The translations under genes and the position numbers were made by a program. Positions 21,901-29,643 of a stretch of 61,149 nucleotides of DNA are shown in pieces. Below the pieces are notes generated by a model. The model searched no databases. It saw only the letters and a program-made list of their open reading frames with translations, and was not told where the DNA came from. Positions within the stretch are counted from its first letter, which is position 1. Each line of letters starts with the position of its first letter. The stretch is from positions 3,115,114 through 3,176,262 of the forward strand of contig JAHNZQ020000308.1 in the NCBI GenBank assembly GCA_019155205.2. The letters run 5' to 3'. This DNA comes from Gracilaria vermiculophylla. Taxonomy: Eukaryota; Rhodophyta; Florideophyceae; Gracilariales; Gracilariaceae.

Positions 21901-24466
21901 ATGATGGTTCCGAAAATACCTTTTTCTGCCGACGAATTTTGGGTGACTTCAGTGAAACTCGATTCGGCGAGTGCGTGATAACTTTGTGGTTGTACTTGGT
22001 TGAACCAGTTGATTTCGGTGATGTACTGTGGGGGCTTCTGTTGCCATCACTCGGAGAGCGCTTCTCTTTTCTTTTTCCAGGGCTGTGCAATCGTAGTCGT
22101 TTGCGCCGTACTTCTACCGAAATGCTGTCTTCATCCGAGTACTGAAGTAGGCTGTTCGCATCCACTTCAGTCAAGTCAATATGAGGAATCTCGACAGCGA
22201 AGCGCGAAGACGGGTTCTTAGGGCTTGACTCAAGATTCGGCGCTTCGACTTTCTGCGGTGTCAGATCCGCGTCTATCACCACATCAGGAAATCTTCGACG
22301 CTTTTTGATTTGCCTTCTAGTGTTACCGTGTTGGTGGATCATACCATCTTTCTTTTTTATGCGCTTCAAGGAACTTGGCATCCGAAAACGCAGCGGCTCC
22401 TGCTTGCCATCGGAACCAACGTTTGAGGCCCAGGAATGGTCGGAGTTACGAAAGTTTTGATTCGAAGATTTGTTTCCCTGACGTATATTGCACCCAAAAA
22501 CCATGCTTCCTTCTAAGCCCGCTTCAAAATGTAACCCTTCCGCGATCGGTGGTGCAACGAAAAGTTCAAGTGGGTTCCCGGTCAAGTCCTCGATCGCCTT
22601 TTCGTCGCTACTCACCCCTGGTGGATTCCCATCCTTGGTCCGCAGAACGACCTCTATTTCCTCCACGAGTTGCTGCGCAGTAATACGATGTGTAGGAACT
22701 TCGACGAGACATTTGGCGATCAAGTTTCGGAATCCAGAGTCCGGAACGCGACGAGTCCATGCTCTCGCAGGATAAATACAGCCTTTGGTCATAGCAAGCT
22801 TGAAGAATTCTGTATCGTCCTCTTCTGAACATCCGTCAGTCAATAAGAAAGTTGCGAGCACACCAAAGCTCCAGATGTCGCCCGTATAATACGCTTCAAA
22901 CCCGTTCGAATAAACCTCTGGAGGTTCATAGACACGCGGTCTACATGAAGACAAGTGCAACGCTCTGCGAAGGATGCACGTGACATCAAGCTTTGCAGGC
23001 CCCTGTAAACCCTGCGCATGTATTCGTAGTAAGACATTCTCAGGCTTAAGCGAAGCATAATAAACGCTATTCTTGTGTAAAAATGCCAGAGCTTTTGCCA
23101 CATCATGAAGCACACTGACACGAACCTCGAATGAATTTAAGCAGTGCATGTTCTTCGCTGAGCGCAAGTCGCAAGACATGCGCTCGGTAGCCACAACAAC
23201 GCGACGTTTACCGTCGGCCTGGAAATTGGCATAATGTCCGTGAAATAGCGGGATACAAGGATGGGCCAAAGTCCTCATCCGCAACGCCTCCTGACCGAAG
23301 TGATGCTGGCGCGAACTGTTGCTAATTTCAAAAATCTTCAAGGCGACGGCCGCATCCCAAAGATGGCGTGAGCCATCCTTGACTCTGAGCGTAGCATATT
23401 GAATGCAGGCGGCTTGGTTCTTGGCGACGAGGCGGGCGTCGAAAAACGGATGTTCTGAAGTTTGCCATCGAATGCAATCAGGGTCAAGTAGGAGAGGGGC
23501 TGTGAGTGTGGAGGCGAATCGACGCAATCTATCTACGCTTGAAGTCGGAAGAGAAATATGTCGAATACGCGATAAGAAGCTTCTTTGTGACGCCAGTAGG
23601 GCGATATAGCGATCTGCAGAGGCATCTTGTACCTTGGCGCCGGCCGCCGGCGGGACCTGTTCAACGGGAACGGTAGCCAGGGCGGTCTCCGGGCCAGTAG
23701 AGGTTACCGGCGCCCTGAAAAGTACTTCGAGCACTTTGAAAAGGGATGAGAGCGATGTCAAAAAGGGGTAGAGGTCGCCGCGAACGCATTCGGAAAGATT
23801 TCGAAGCGTGATGGAATGATATACATGTGGAGAGAGCGCTGAATGGAAGCCATCGGCATCGAGCTCAGTATGACAAAGTTGAGCAGCCGAAGCAAGTCTT
23901 CGCAGCGAATCAGGGGTCCTCAAAGGCTGCGTGAGAGTGGTAAGCGCGGCAGTAGCGAGCCTTCGAATATTTGTCAGCGCTCTTCGCCATTCGCCATGGA
24001 GGGTAGCTGGCTGTGATACGACTTGATGCAGAGAGGATAGGGCGTTGAGAAGTCGTTCGTTCTGAGGTTCGGTGGCAAGACAGTCGGAGAGGGCTGTCTC
24101 TACATCGTTAAGGTCGCAAGTCTCCGCACCCAACGGTGGAGGTGGCATAATACACACCAAAGACCGGCGCAAAGCGTGGAGGAAATGAGGGTTGAAGCTT
24201 GGCGATGCCAATGTGAGTGGGAAGTTGATGTAGAAGAGAGGGGCAAATGCTAAGTTCGAGAGTGCTTTCAGAAGGTGGAGACAGAGGGAAGGGATGCATA
24301 GCGGTATCACAGATGCAAGGTGACGCACGTGCCAAGAAACAGCATGTCGCGCGTGATCGCGAGTCGCCCGACGCTGGGCACGTGTGCATGGTGGCAAATC
24401 TGCTAAGAAGGTTGCGGCGCGAGCTGCAAGACGCGCCAGCCAGGGTTTCTCAACATAAGGTAGCAT
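18932..24466 (-). CDS. large pseudokinase with C-terminal Sel1-like repeats
   Basis: This single open frame encodes 1844 residues, or 1738 if the ATG at 24148 (MPPPPLGAETCD...) is used. I favour the latter, because the first 106 residues look like translated leader. The kinase-like domain spans about 355-625 (numbered from 24466). VALK keeps the ATP-site lysine (K377), but the HRD loop reads Y-A-S-L-K-P-E-N (catalytic Asp replaced by S472) and no DFG is present. YEPPEVY and DIWSFGVLATF mark the C-lobe. It is therefore most likely a pseudokinase. A long, polar, lysine-rich, probably disordered region (about 640-1220) has several nuclear-localisation-like basic clusters. Seventeen consecutive 36-residue Sel1 repeats plus a partial one follow (about 1222-1844), of the form A..YY.KAA..G...A...LG.CY..G.GV..D. 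Sel1 arrays usually act as protein-binding scaffolds. The specific function is unknown. Confidence 0.8.
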   Translation of the reverse strand: MLPYVEKPWLARLAARAATFLADLPPCTRAQRRATRDHARHAVSWHVRHLASVIPLCIPSLCLHLLKALSNLAFAPLFYINFPLTLASPSFNPHFLHALRRSLVCIMPPPPLGAETCDLNDVETALSDCLATEPQNERLLNALSSLHQVVSQPATLHGEWRRALTNIRRLATAALTTLTQPLRTPDSLRRLASAAQLCHTELDADGFHSALSPHVYHSITLRNLSECVRGDLYPFLTSLSSLFKVLEVLFRAPVTSTGPETALATVPVEQVPPAAGAKVQDASADRYIALLASQRSFLSRIRHISLPTSSVDRLRRFASTLTAPLLLDPDCIRWQTSEHPFFDARLVAKNQAACIQYATLRVKDGSRHLWDAAVALKIFEISNSSRQHHFGQEALRMRTLAHPCIPLFHGHYANFQADGKRRVVVATERMSCDLRSAKNMHCLNSFEVRVSVLHDVAKALAFLHKNSVYYASLKPENVLLRIHAQGLQGPAKLDVTCILRRALHLSSCRPRVYEPPEVYSNGFEAYYTGDIWSFGVLATFLLTDGCSEEDDTEFFKLAMTKGCIYPARAWTRRVPDSGFRNLIAKCLVEVPTHRITAQQLVEEIEVVLRTKDGNPPGVSSDEKAIEDLTGNPLELFVAPPIAEGLHFEAGLEGSMVFGCNIRQGNKSSNQNFRNSDHSWASNVGSDGKQEPLRFRMPSSLKRIKKKDGMIHQHGNTRRQIKKRRRFPDVVIDADLTPQKVEAPNLESSPKNPSSRFAVEIPHIDLTEVDANSLLQYSDEDSISVEVRRKRLRLHSPGKRKEKRSPSDGNRSPHSTSPKSTGSTKYNHKVITHSPNRVSLKSPKIRRQKKVFSEPSSSIANSFDVDLASKDNQAGSKVEKEQASEAIHKDRTRGETHQFPSRKGNFEVPSSLIADGMVPNSPVGAKRKSRKRVHEKKSPSSRVGGLESCITMTKSSKVMVAKSGQLESFACGDQVLSIPEAHNLSQRQIKHVKSEPIPAMPTTRTKQQIPQTAQESSSVVPVPEHPNTTLRTSVKSEPLFFSGSELYDPATIIGTAAACGAEGDEKEFDVPKNVRKRRRTISPEVKEPKDENKASKSVRKVSASNTPWAGRMRKRTSRKYSEEDCARFSDSDSIDFVAAPHESSDAPAQSMSRTENEKKVFKQLVSIRDKGLSNILSSVKKTEYDAIGISANSSCFLDCDVQGVYALGKLKGSKDRLDPFQYFKREAVKGDTMAQVRLGVLYENGFNCQRDYGEAFYYFELASSMENNEGRLRLARCYEEGRGVSKNESAAVALYLQAAAANSPVAHYKAAKCFLEGRGVIRDVKRAVSHLEEAYEGDLLEAAYCLADLYSEGKQIQQDYTKAFYLYGSAAQSGFLPAKVKFAHCYAKGKGCRRNISKAVEYYRKAAAAGDPEALLSMGLLYEDGNGVKASKQKALDSYIRSARQMYPPGITALGQCYLWGYGVDQDYYKAKALFEKAAELSNALALLELGNCYRFGRGCDRDVKKAVLLYHKACDQGNSVAMVEYGECHYYGKEVDLNYDKAFALFQKAAELGAAEGYRWLGDCYADSIGTRQDYRKATQMYRKGIELGSAAAQNRLGKMYEHGYGVEKNKIKAIQCYRKAADKGNDTAMNNLGISYERGELVKRDYVKAVSYYMKAKEHGCVDAICNLADCYALGNGVEKNSNRAFELYKEAAEYGLASAVCELGVCYYKGLGVVPDHNRAMELLERIKGEEPEALRQLGIIYYDGIAVPQDYKKAFKLFDESVQKGNKNAYLSLALCLLNGYGVEKDEKRAFAALKEASNDGNKSAHMFLGNCYFDGIGVPKDLEMAAKCFQKGEDANPLLS

Positions 24467-24528
24467 GATTCGGCGAAACCCTGCTCACTCGCCCTTGTGG
24501 ATACGAAGGGTTTCTATGTAAAAAGGCT

Positions 24529-24537
24529 TATTTAAAG
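24529..24537 (+). promoter_or_regulatory. TATA-like element before the phycoerythrin gamma-type gene
   Basis: TATTTAAAG lies about 70 bp upstream of the ATG at 24603 in an otherwise GC-rich stretch. This suits a TATA box with a short leader of a strongly expressed light-harvesting gene. Confidence 0.4.
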
Positions 24538-24602
24538 GGGGAAGCGTCGGTGGTTGCCGCACCCACCCTGAGAATCGAGTTGGCTACCGTAACGCCGTAG
24601 AC

Positions 24603-25658
24603 ATGAACATGCTTTGCGCAGGTTTCTGCCCGCCGCTGCTGCCGGGGAATAGCACGTTTAAGCGCAGCAGCCTTCCTGCGCAGGCTGCGGCGCGGGGCTG
24701 TCGCGTGTGCATGCGCGTGTCGTCGCCGGCCGACGCGTACATGAACCGCTCGCAGACACGCGAGGCGAAGCAGGCGGCCGCTCTGACTGGCGTGTACACG
24801 CCACAGTGCACCGAGGCCAGCGGCGGCTGTAACACGGCGGAGGCCACGCGGCTGGCATCCCTGGCGCGTTCATTCAGGCTGCGTCAGATGCCCATTTCAC
24901 GCAAGATGAGTGACCTGTTCGACACGCGGCGCGCCGCCATCATCGCGGCTGCGGGCTCGCACGTGGATGAGAGCTATGCGTGCCGCTTCCCGGCCAGGGC
25001 GGCCGCCACCGTAGCGGGGCGCGCGGAAATGAAGCGCGCTTGCAGTCGCTATGTGGTGGCGGACGAGCCGGAGCAGCAGTATATGTTCCAGTGCGTCGAT
25101 CGCCAGTACGAGGCTAGGCAAGTTGCAGGCGGCGTTTACTCGGTTGGCGCCAGCTCCGCGCGACAGGCTGGTGACGTTGATGTGGCGCGCGTGGCCGCCG
25201 CGGCCACTGCCTTTCGAGCTGGCACCTTCTCCATCAAACAGAAGATGCAGCTTCGGTACAATGCATCGTTGGAAGCTGTGTTCTCGGGACGAGGGTGTTC
25301 TTACGAGGAGGGTGAATACCTCAAATTCCCGAAGATGGCGGGCGCCATTCGGTGGAGTAACGGTGCTTACGCGGCGGATGTCGTTGGGGTTACGGGCACT
25401 ATGGGCGTGAAGATGCCCAGCGTGACGGAGCGCATCCAGGGTGTGAACCGCGATAGCTTCTTCCCGGGGTACAAAATGAGGCCGGCTGTGGAGCGCAAGG
25501 CCAAATTCTGGGAGGCGCGCAGCAACAAGTACTATGGTGGCATGAGCAGTGCAGCCGTTGAGTGGGGAATACGCGGCGTGAAAAGCTCGTTCGAGAACAG
25601 CGTCGCCGACGGATGGAAGTCAGGTTGGCAGCCCAAGCCGATAAACGCCGGATACTAA
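24603..25658 (+). CDS. phycoerythrin gamma-type rod linker, chloroplast precursor
   Basis: The 351-residue protein resembles the gamma subunits of red-algal phycoerythrin, which sit inside phycoerythrin hexamers of the phycobilisome rods, link them and carry bilins. The N-terminal ~55 residues are rich in Ala, Ser and Arg without acidic clusters, as expected for a plastid transit peptide. The mature part has a GVYTPQCTEA motif, and cysteines at 69, 76, 127, 147, 164 and 232 are candidates for bilin attachment. Two related segments (about 63-140 and 177-262) suggest an internal duplication. The C-terminal part has PSVTERIQGVNRDSFFPGY. Identification rests on overall resemblance to the family; a non-chromophorylated rod linker is the main alternative. 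The gene is intronless and more GC-rich than its neighbours. Confidence 0.75.
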   Translation: MNMLCAGFCPPLLPGNSTFKRSSLPAQAAARGCRVCMRVSSPADAYMNRSQTREAKQAAALTGVYTPQCTEASGGCNTAEATRLASLARSFRLRQMPISRKMSDLFDTRRAAIIAAAGSHVDESYACRFPARAAATVAGRAEMKRACSRYVVADEPEQQYMFQCVDRQYEARQVAGGVYSVGASSARQAGDVDVARVAAAATAFRAGTFSIKQKMQLRYNASLEAVFSGRGCSYEEGEYLKFPKMAGAIRWSNGAYAADVVGVTGTMGVKMPSVTERIQGVNRDSFFPGYKMRPAVERKAKFWEARSNKYYGGMSSAAVEWGIRGVKSSFENSVADGWKSGWQPKPINAGY

Positions 25659-25886
25659 GCGTGTCGCTGCGGTGCAAGTAAAATATCTAATAATCTGTCT
25701 GTCTGAACGTCCGCAGGTAGGCAACGATGCCACTCCGCCACAGCACCCCCCATCAGCGCCCATGAAAAGCACACATACGCACCGCCCATTGGCCCGAGCG
25801 CCCGTTTCAAACACGAACCCCAGAGAACGCCGCGGAAAGGGCGCAGCTCACCTGCAGTCCGCCACCCCCGGCCCCGCGCCGCGCCA

Positions 25887-25893
25887 TATAAAT
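25887..25893 (+). promoter_or_regulatory. possible TATA box upstream of the TMEM53-like gene
   Basis: TATAAAT occurs within a GC-rich intergenic region about 350 bp before the ATG at 26243. The distance is long, so a downstream start site or another element is possible. Confidence 0.25.
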
Positions 25894-26242
25894 GAGTGAT
25901 ATGTGCCACGATCCGCTGCGCCAACGCGCGCCAATGTTCTTGCGCCAAGTGGTCCGAGATCGCCCGTTAGCCGCCGCTGCGCGCCGCACAACCGTACGAT
26001 TGCCCACATCGTGCGTTGTTCCGCGTTGCTAACCGCGGCTGAGCTGCGCCGCCCCCCTCAGAAACTTCACTAAAATAGCGTTACGCGTAGGTTCTCGTAC
26101 CCTCAACTTCACTTAAGTAGAGCAATAGATATTTGGTGTGTGTCTCTCCCGACGGCGCAATCACCACTTGTTGCTCACTTCCGTTTCGATCCGACTCCCC
26201 AGCCGGCTCTGCTTGTTCTTCCGCTCGTTTCTCTGCTCCGCT

Positions 26243-27424
26243 ATGCATTCGCAGGCGTTTGTGGCGCTGCCACTCGTCGGGGCTGGCGCGCAGTCAAAGC
26301 TCCATTTGTCTGCCGCATCATTTGCGACGCCTGCTCAGGATGCGCTTCAACTAGGCCGCCGCCGAGCTCGTGCGCTCGTGTATGGTGCTGGAGGTGCTTT
26401 CCGCGGTCTGGCGAGCAGGCGGCAGCAGTTAGAACAGCAGCTCATGAGAATGAGCGGCGGCGCCTTTGGCGGCTTTGGATCGGGAAGCTTTGGCGACGGC
26501 AGCAGCCGTGGTGACCATGGTGACGAGAATGTGGACCCTTCGTGGGGTGTTGCACCCGCTGCTCACGTTCTCATGCGCGAGCGTGCTGATCAAGCTTACC
26601 GCACAGCCGTGGCCAACCTGCTCGCCATGAGCGCTTCCTTGTCCGTGCCTCGCTTCGTCGACCAGTCCGTGCCCATTGTCATCCTCCTCAGCTGGATGGG
26701 CGCTTCCAAGAAACATATGAGGAAGTACTCCAAGTTTTACGAGGACCTCGGCTACGAGGTGGCCTTTGTGTGCAACGGACTTCGCACTGCAATTTTCCCT
26801 CCCGCCAGTAAGGCCCAAGCGAAGAAGATTGAGAGTATTATTGCGCAGCAGCATCCGGACCGGCCAGTGTTCGTGCACGCATTCTCTATTGGCACAGGTA
26901 TTTATGGCCTTTTGTTGGACGGCTTCCGGCACGAAAAGGAGAAACTGGAGATGATCACCAGAAAAGTTGCGGGCGTTGTGTTTGACTCTGGGCCAGCCCC
27001 TATTTTCCCGCATGATGTGGCGAAGGGATTGCACACCGTGTGTCCTGTAATTTCGCGTGCTGTGTGGGAGCCGATTGCCTCTGCGTTTTTCTGGGTTACC
27101 AAGGCTCGAACGTCGTTCGGAAAGAGCGAGGACGCATTGCGCACCATGCAATTAGACACGCCACAGCTTTATTTCTATTCTGGAGATGACAAGGTCATCC
27201 CTGATATGAAGAATGCTGTCGAAGAATTCATGGAGAAGAACCGACAAAGAGGTCTGGAAGTATATAATAAGTTCTGGGAGAAGTCAATCCATGCATCGCA
27301 TCTCAAGGTTCATCCAGATGAATACATTGCAAACTTGTCGTCGTTTATTAACCGCTGTATGGAATTGCGGTCCATGAAGCAAAGCACTGATGGTGCATCA
27401 GAAAAGGTGGCGGCTTCTATGTAA
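26243..27424 (+). CDS. TMEM53/DUF829 family alpha/beta hydrolase
   Basis: The frame from the ATG at 26243 (MHSQAFVALPLVG) encodes 393 residues. The open frame extends further up to 26138, but only with a GTG. The N-terminal ~90 residues are Ala/Arg-rich and Gly/Ser-rich and could be an organelle-targeting presequence. The DUF829 domain follows: PIVILLSWMGASKKHM, then YEVAFVCNGLRTA, the nucleophile elbow VHAFSIGTGIYG (Ser about 214), YFYSGDDKVIP (Asp about 315) and HASHLKVHPDEY (His about 351), a plausible Ser-Asp-His triad. Animal TMEM53 is a nuclear-envelope protein that modulates BMP-SMAD signalling; substrates for this family are unknown. The stop codon lies inside a tandemly duplicated 132-bp unit. 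Confidence 0.8.
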   Translation: MHSQAFVALPLVGAGAQSKLHLSAASFATPAQDALQLGRRRARALVYGAGGAFRGLASRRQQLEQQLMRMSGGAFGGFGSGSFGDGSSRGDHGDENVDPSWGVAPAAHVLMRERADQAYRTAVANLLAMSASLSVPRFVDQSVPIVILLSWMGASKKHMRKYSKFYEDLGYEVAFVCNGLRTAIFPPASKAQAKKIESIIAQQHPDRPVFVHAFSIGTGIYGLLLDGFRHEKEKLEMITRKVAGVVFDSGPAPIFPHDVAKGLHTVCPVISRAVWEPIASAFFWVTKARTSFGKSEDALRTMQLDTPQLYFYSGDDKVIPDMKNAVEEFMEKNRQRGLEVYNKFWEKSIHASHLKVHPDEYIANLSSFINRCMELRSMKQSTDGASEKVAASM

Positions 27425-27654
27425 CTGCAACGATGTGAGGTAGAAAGTAATCTGCTACGCAGAGTAGATAAGTGGAAATGGTGTTATGTGTTTGTGGTTG
27501 GTTCATGAGGACGCAATGGAACTGGTGCATCAGAAAAGGTGGCGGCTCCAATGTAACTGCAACGATTTGAGATAGAAAGTAATCTGCTACACAGAGCAGA
27601 TAGGTGGAAATGGTGTCATGTGTTTGTGGTTGGTTCATGAGGACGCAATGGAAC
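27391..27654 (+). repeat. two tandem copies of a 132-bp unit spanning the stop codon
   Basis: TGGTGCATCAGAAAAGGTGG begins at 27391 and again at 27523, and the two units match nearly base for base to 27654, where a third copy starts (ACTGGTGC) and fails. Each unit contains the last ten codons, the stop and the start of the 3' untranslated region of the TMEM53-like gene. The duplicate lies entirely behind the stop, so the protein is unchanged. Confidence 0.9.
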
Positions 27655-28298
27655 TGGTGCCCAAGATATCGAAATTGCATCTGCTGTTTTTGGGACGCTT
27701 TTCGTGTCAGTGTATGCGGCATCGTGCTACGAGCGATCTAACTAGAGACGGATAGGATTGTGTGCGCTCGTGAAGATTTTGTCATGTAAATGTAGCTCCT
27801 GAAGTGAAGCTTCTTTGTCTTCTGCCACATGTTAGAGAACACTAGTTGCGCGTTGAAGTGCCAACATTCGAACTGTGAAATTCGCTTTTCAAAGTCGGTG
27901 TGCTGCTACCTAACGCGTCGAGTGTGGCAACGAAAGGGGTGGTAGTTGTTTACGCGCCAGGCCGCGTGGTAGACGGTCTATCCTCTTTCTTCTCGTTGAA
28001 TATGGTGCGTCTGCTACACAGTGAGTGGGTGTGTGATACAGAGGCGGCACATTATGATGATTTTCGTCAGACTAGAACGATCTTGTCGACAGGGAGACAA
28101 CCAGTTCTGGTGCGCGGTTCGCAGCTGAATTAGATTAGTCAAGAACATAGTTTGCGAGCGCGTGACGCTCGACAAAATGCCATACCAGACAGGATCGTCG
28201 AAAAACATAAGGACCAGCGCACAAGAAGTCTTCTATGCGATCAAGATGTGAAACACACACAGTAGAAACCAGATTCATGTCGGTTGTATAGAAGCAGG
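27655..28298. other. intergenic stretch without supported gene
   Basis: This is the 3' flank of the TMEM53-like gene and of the convergent prefoldin gene. Only short frames without motifs are seen. Confidence 0.5.
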
Positions 28299-28786
28299 CT
28301 ATTCCTCAAGGTTTATAGTCTGTAGCAATACAAGAGACGGAAACAGTGGTTAGCGCGGGCATTTGAGACCAAGTGGTGAAAGATTGAGCATGACATAAAA
28401 CGAAAAAAAAAACAGACCTTTCCAAACTTGGCGTACAGAGTCGCCTTCAGCTTTGCCATTGACTGCTCGATTTCAGAAAGCTCTCGATGATACTGCTCGA
28501 TGTCCTCGTTAAGTTGAGAGATGGTCTGCTGCAGCGATTGATCGATTGCTTCTTTGTCGTCGAGAATGAAAACGTCGCCAATGTTGTAGTGTACATCGGC
28601 ATCGTCGTCGAGAAGAATCAATTCATCAGACGCATCCTCATGTAGTTGGCTCAACTTTTTACGGCGCGCGATGCGCCGTTTGAGATCATTCTTGCGGGCC
28701 AAGAGGCGTGAAAATGTGTTTATCTTATCCTTGTCCGCGGGGGACATAACAACGTTGGGACGCTCATCCTCACGGTTGAGCTCCAT
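28299..28786 (-). CDS. PFDN4: prefoldin subunit 4, two exons
   Basis: Exon 1 (28786-28418) encodes 123 residues. Exon 2 (28319-28299) is a 21-base exon giving T-I-N-L-E-E and stop. The intron (28417-28320, 98 bp) begins GTCTGT and ends CTACAG; without splicing the frame reads into an unrelated hydrophobic tail. The joined C-terminus KFGKTINLEE matches the known ending of the family (KFG.NINLE). The fold is a beta-class prefoldin: coiled coil from KINTFSRLLARKN, the DASDELILLDDDADVHYNIGDVFI hairpin, then a second coiled coil with IEQYHRELSEIEQSMAKLK. Prefoldin is the cytosolic hexamer that passes nascent actin and tubulin to the CCT chaperonin. Total length is 129 residues, against about 134 in animals. 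The start is the ATG at 28786; the upstream extension has only a GTG. Confidence 0.9.
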
Positions 28787-29253
28787 GGGCGGAAGGGCGC
28801 AGGCGAACGGTTCAGCGCTGCAGCGCGGATGGGGCTCGGATGATGCGCCGCGGTCGTCGACACGTCGGCCCGGCGCGACGGAAGTGCGCACTCACACCAA
28901 AATAATTCGGCAAATATGTTTTGCTGTCTGAAATGAGGCTGCGTCAACCAATGGCAAGGCGACACGCGATGCCGGCGAGGGCACGACAGCATTGAAAAGC
29001 GCAGAGCGGCATCGTGGGCGCGACATTTCTGCTCGCCGCGACGTTGACTTCGCTCGAGCACCTTTCTGTCTTGCCGTCGCCCGACTCGTTTCCCGCACGA
29101 CCATTTGCCGTCCTGCTCCAGCGCCGCCGTACAATCTCCCCGCGCCCGTCCGCTTTCCTTCGCCGCACGTCGACGGCCTTACTTGTAACCCGTTGCCCGT
29201 TCCCGCCGCCTTCCGCGTTCCTGACAGCTACGAGTTCCGGCCCCTTCGCACAA

Positions 29254-29643
29254 ATGGGCGTCAAACGAAGCGCGAGCGATGCTACTCGTGCGAGCTCTCC
29301 GAAGCAAAACGGCAGCGGGACTGCCAAGCGTCTCAGGACCACTATCTCCGGCCAGTCTAAATCCATCTCCACCCCGCCACCTGCCACCCCCGCGCGCCCG
29401 CCCAGAATGCCGCGCTATGGGGGAGACTCCATGCTGAAGCCCGCCATCAAGCGTCTGGATGGCATGAACTCCCAGCAGCTCATCGCTCTTTTGAATAAGG
29501 TCGAAATGCGATTTCGACGACTGGCTGTGTTTGAAGCCGAGGAGATTCGTCGAGCCCAGAAACTTGGCTTCGCTGTCGCTCACCAGCGGCGAGTTCATGA
29601 GCACTCTCCATATCATTTCGCCCTTCATACAGCTGCTTGGTGA
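29254..29643 (+). CDS. small basic protein, unrecognised
   Basis: From the ATG at 29254 (MGVKRSASDATRASS) 130 residues are encoded. The frame is open further upstream, but without ATG-supported coding character. The first half is basic, Ser/Pro/Thr-rich and probably disordered, with SPKQNGSGTAKRLR as a possible nuclear signal. The second half has a helical segment, LDGMNSQQLIALLNKVEMRF followed by RRLAVFEAEEIRRAQ. The gene is divergent from prefoldin subunit 4, with the two ATGs 468 bp apart. I do not recognise a family. A nuclear or chromatin-linked role is only a guess from composition. A further 3' exon cannot be excluded. Confidence 0.5.
   Translation: MGVKRSASDATRASSPKQNGSGTAKRLRTTISGQSKSISTPPPATPARPPRMPRYGGDSMLKPAIKRLDGMNSQQLIALLNKVEMRFRRLAVFEAEEIRRAQKLGFAVAHQRRVHEHSPYHFALHTAAW

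Noticed and set aside
26138..26242. N-terminal extension of the TMEM53-like protein
   Set aside because: It would start with GTG; the first ATG in frame is at 26243, which gives a plausible presequence.
26429..27151. A 240-residue minus-strand frame opposite the TMEM53-like gene
   Set aside because: It is antisense to conserved DUF829 motifs and has no motif of its own.
27417..27722. Minus-strand frame with two near-identical peptide copies
   Set aside because: The peptide repetition is the 132-bp tandem duplication read backwards.
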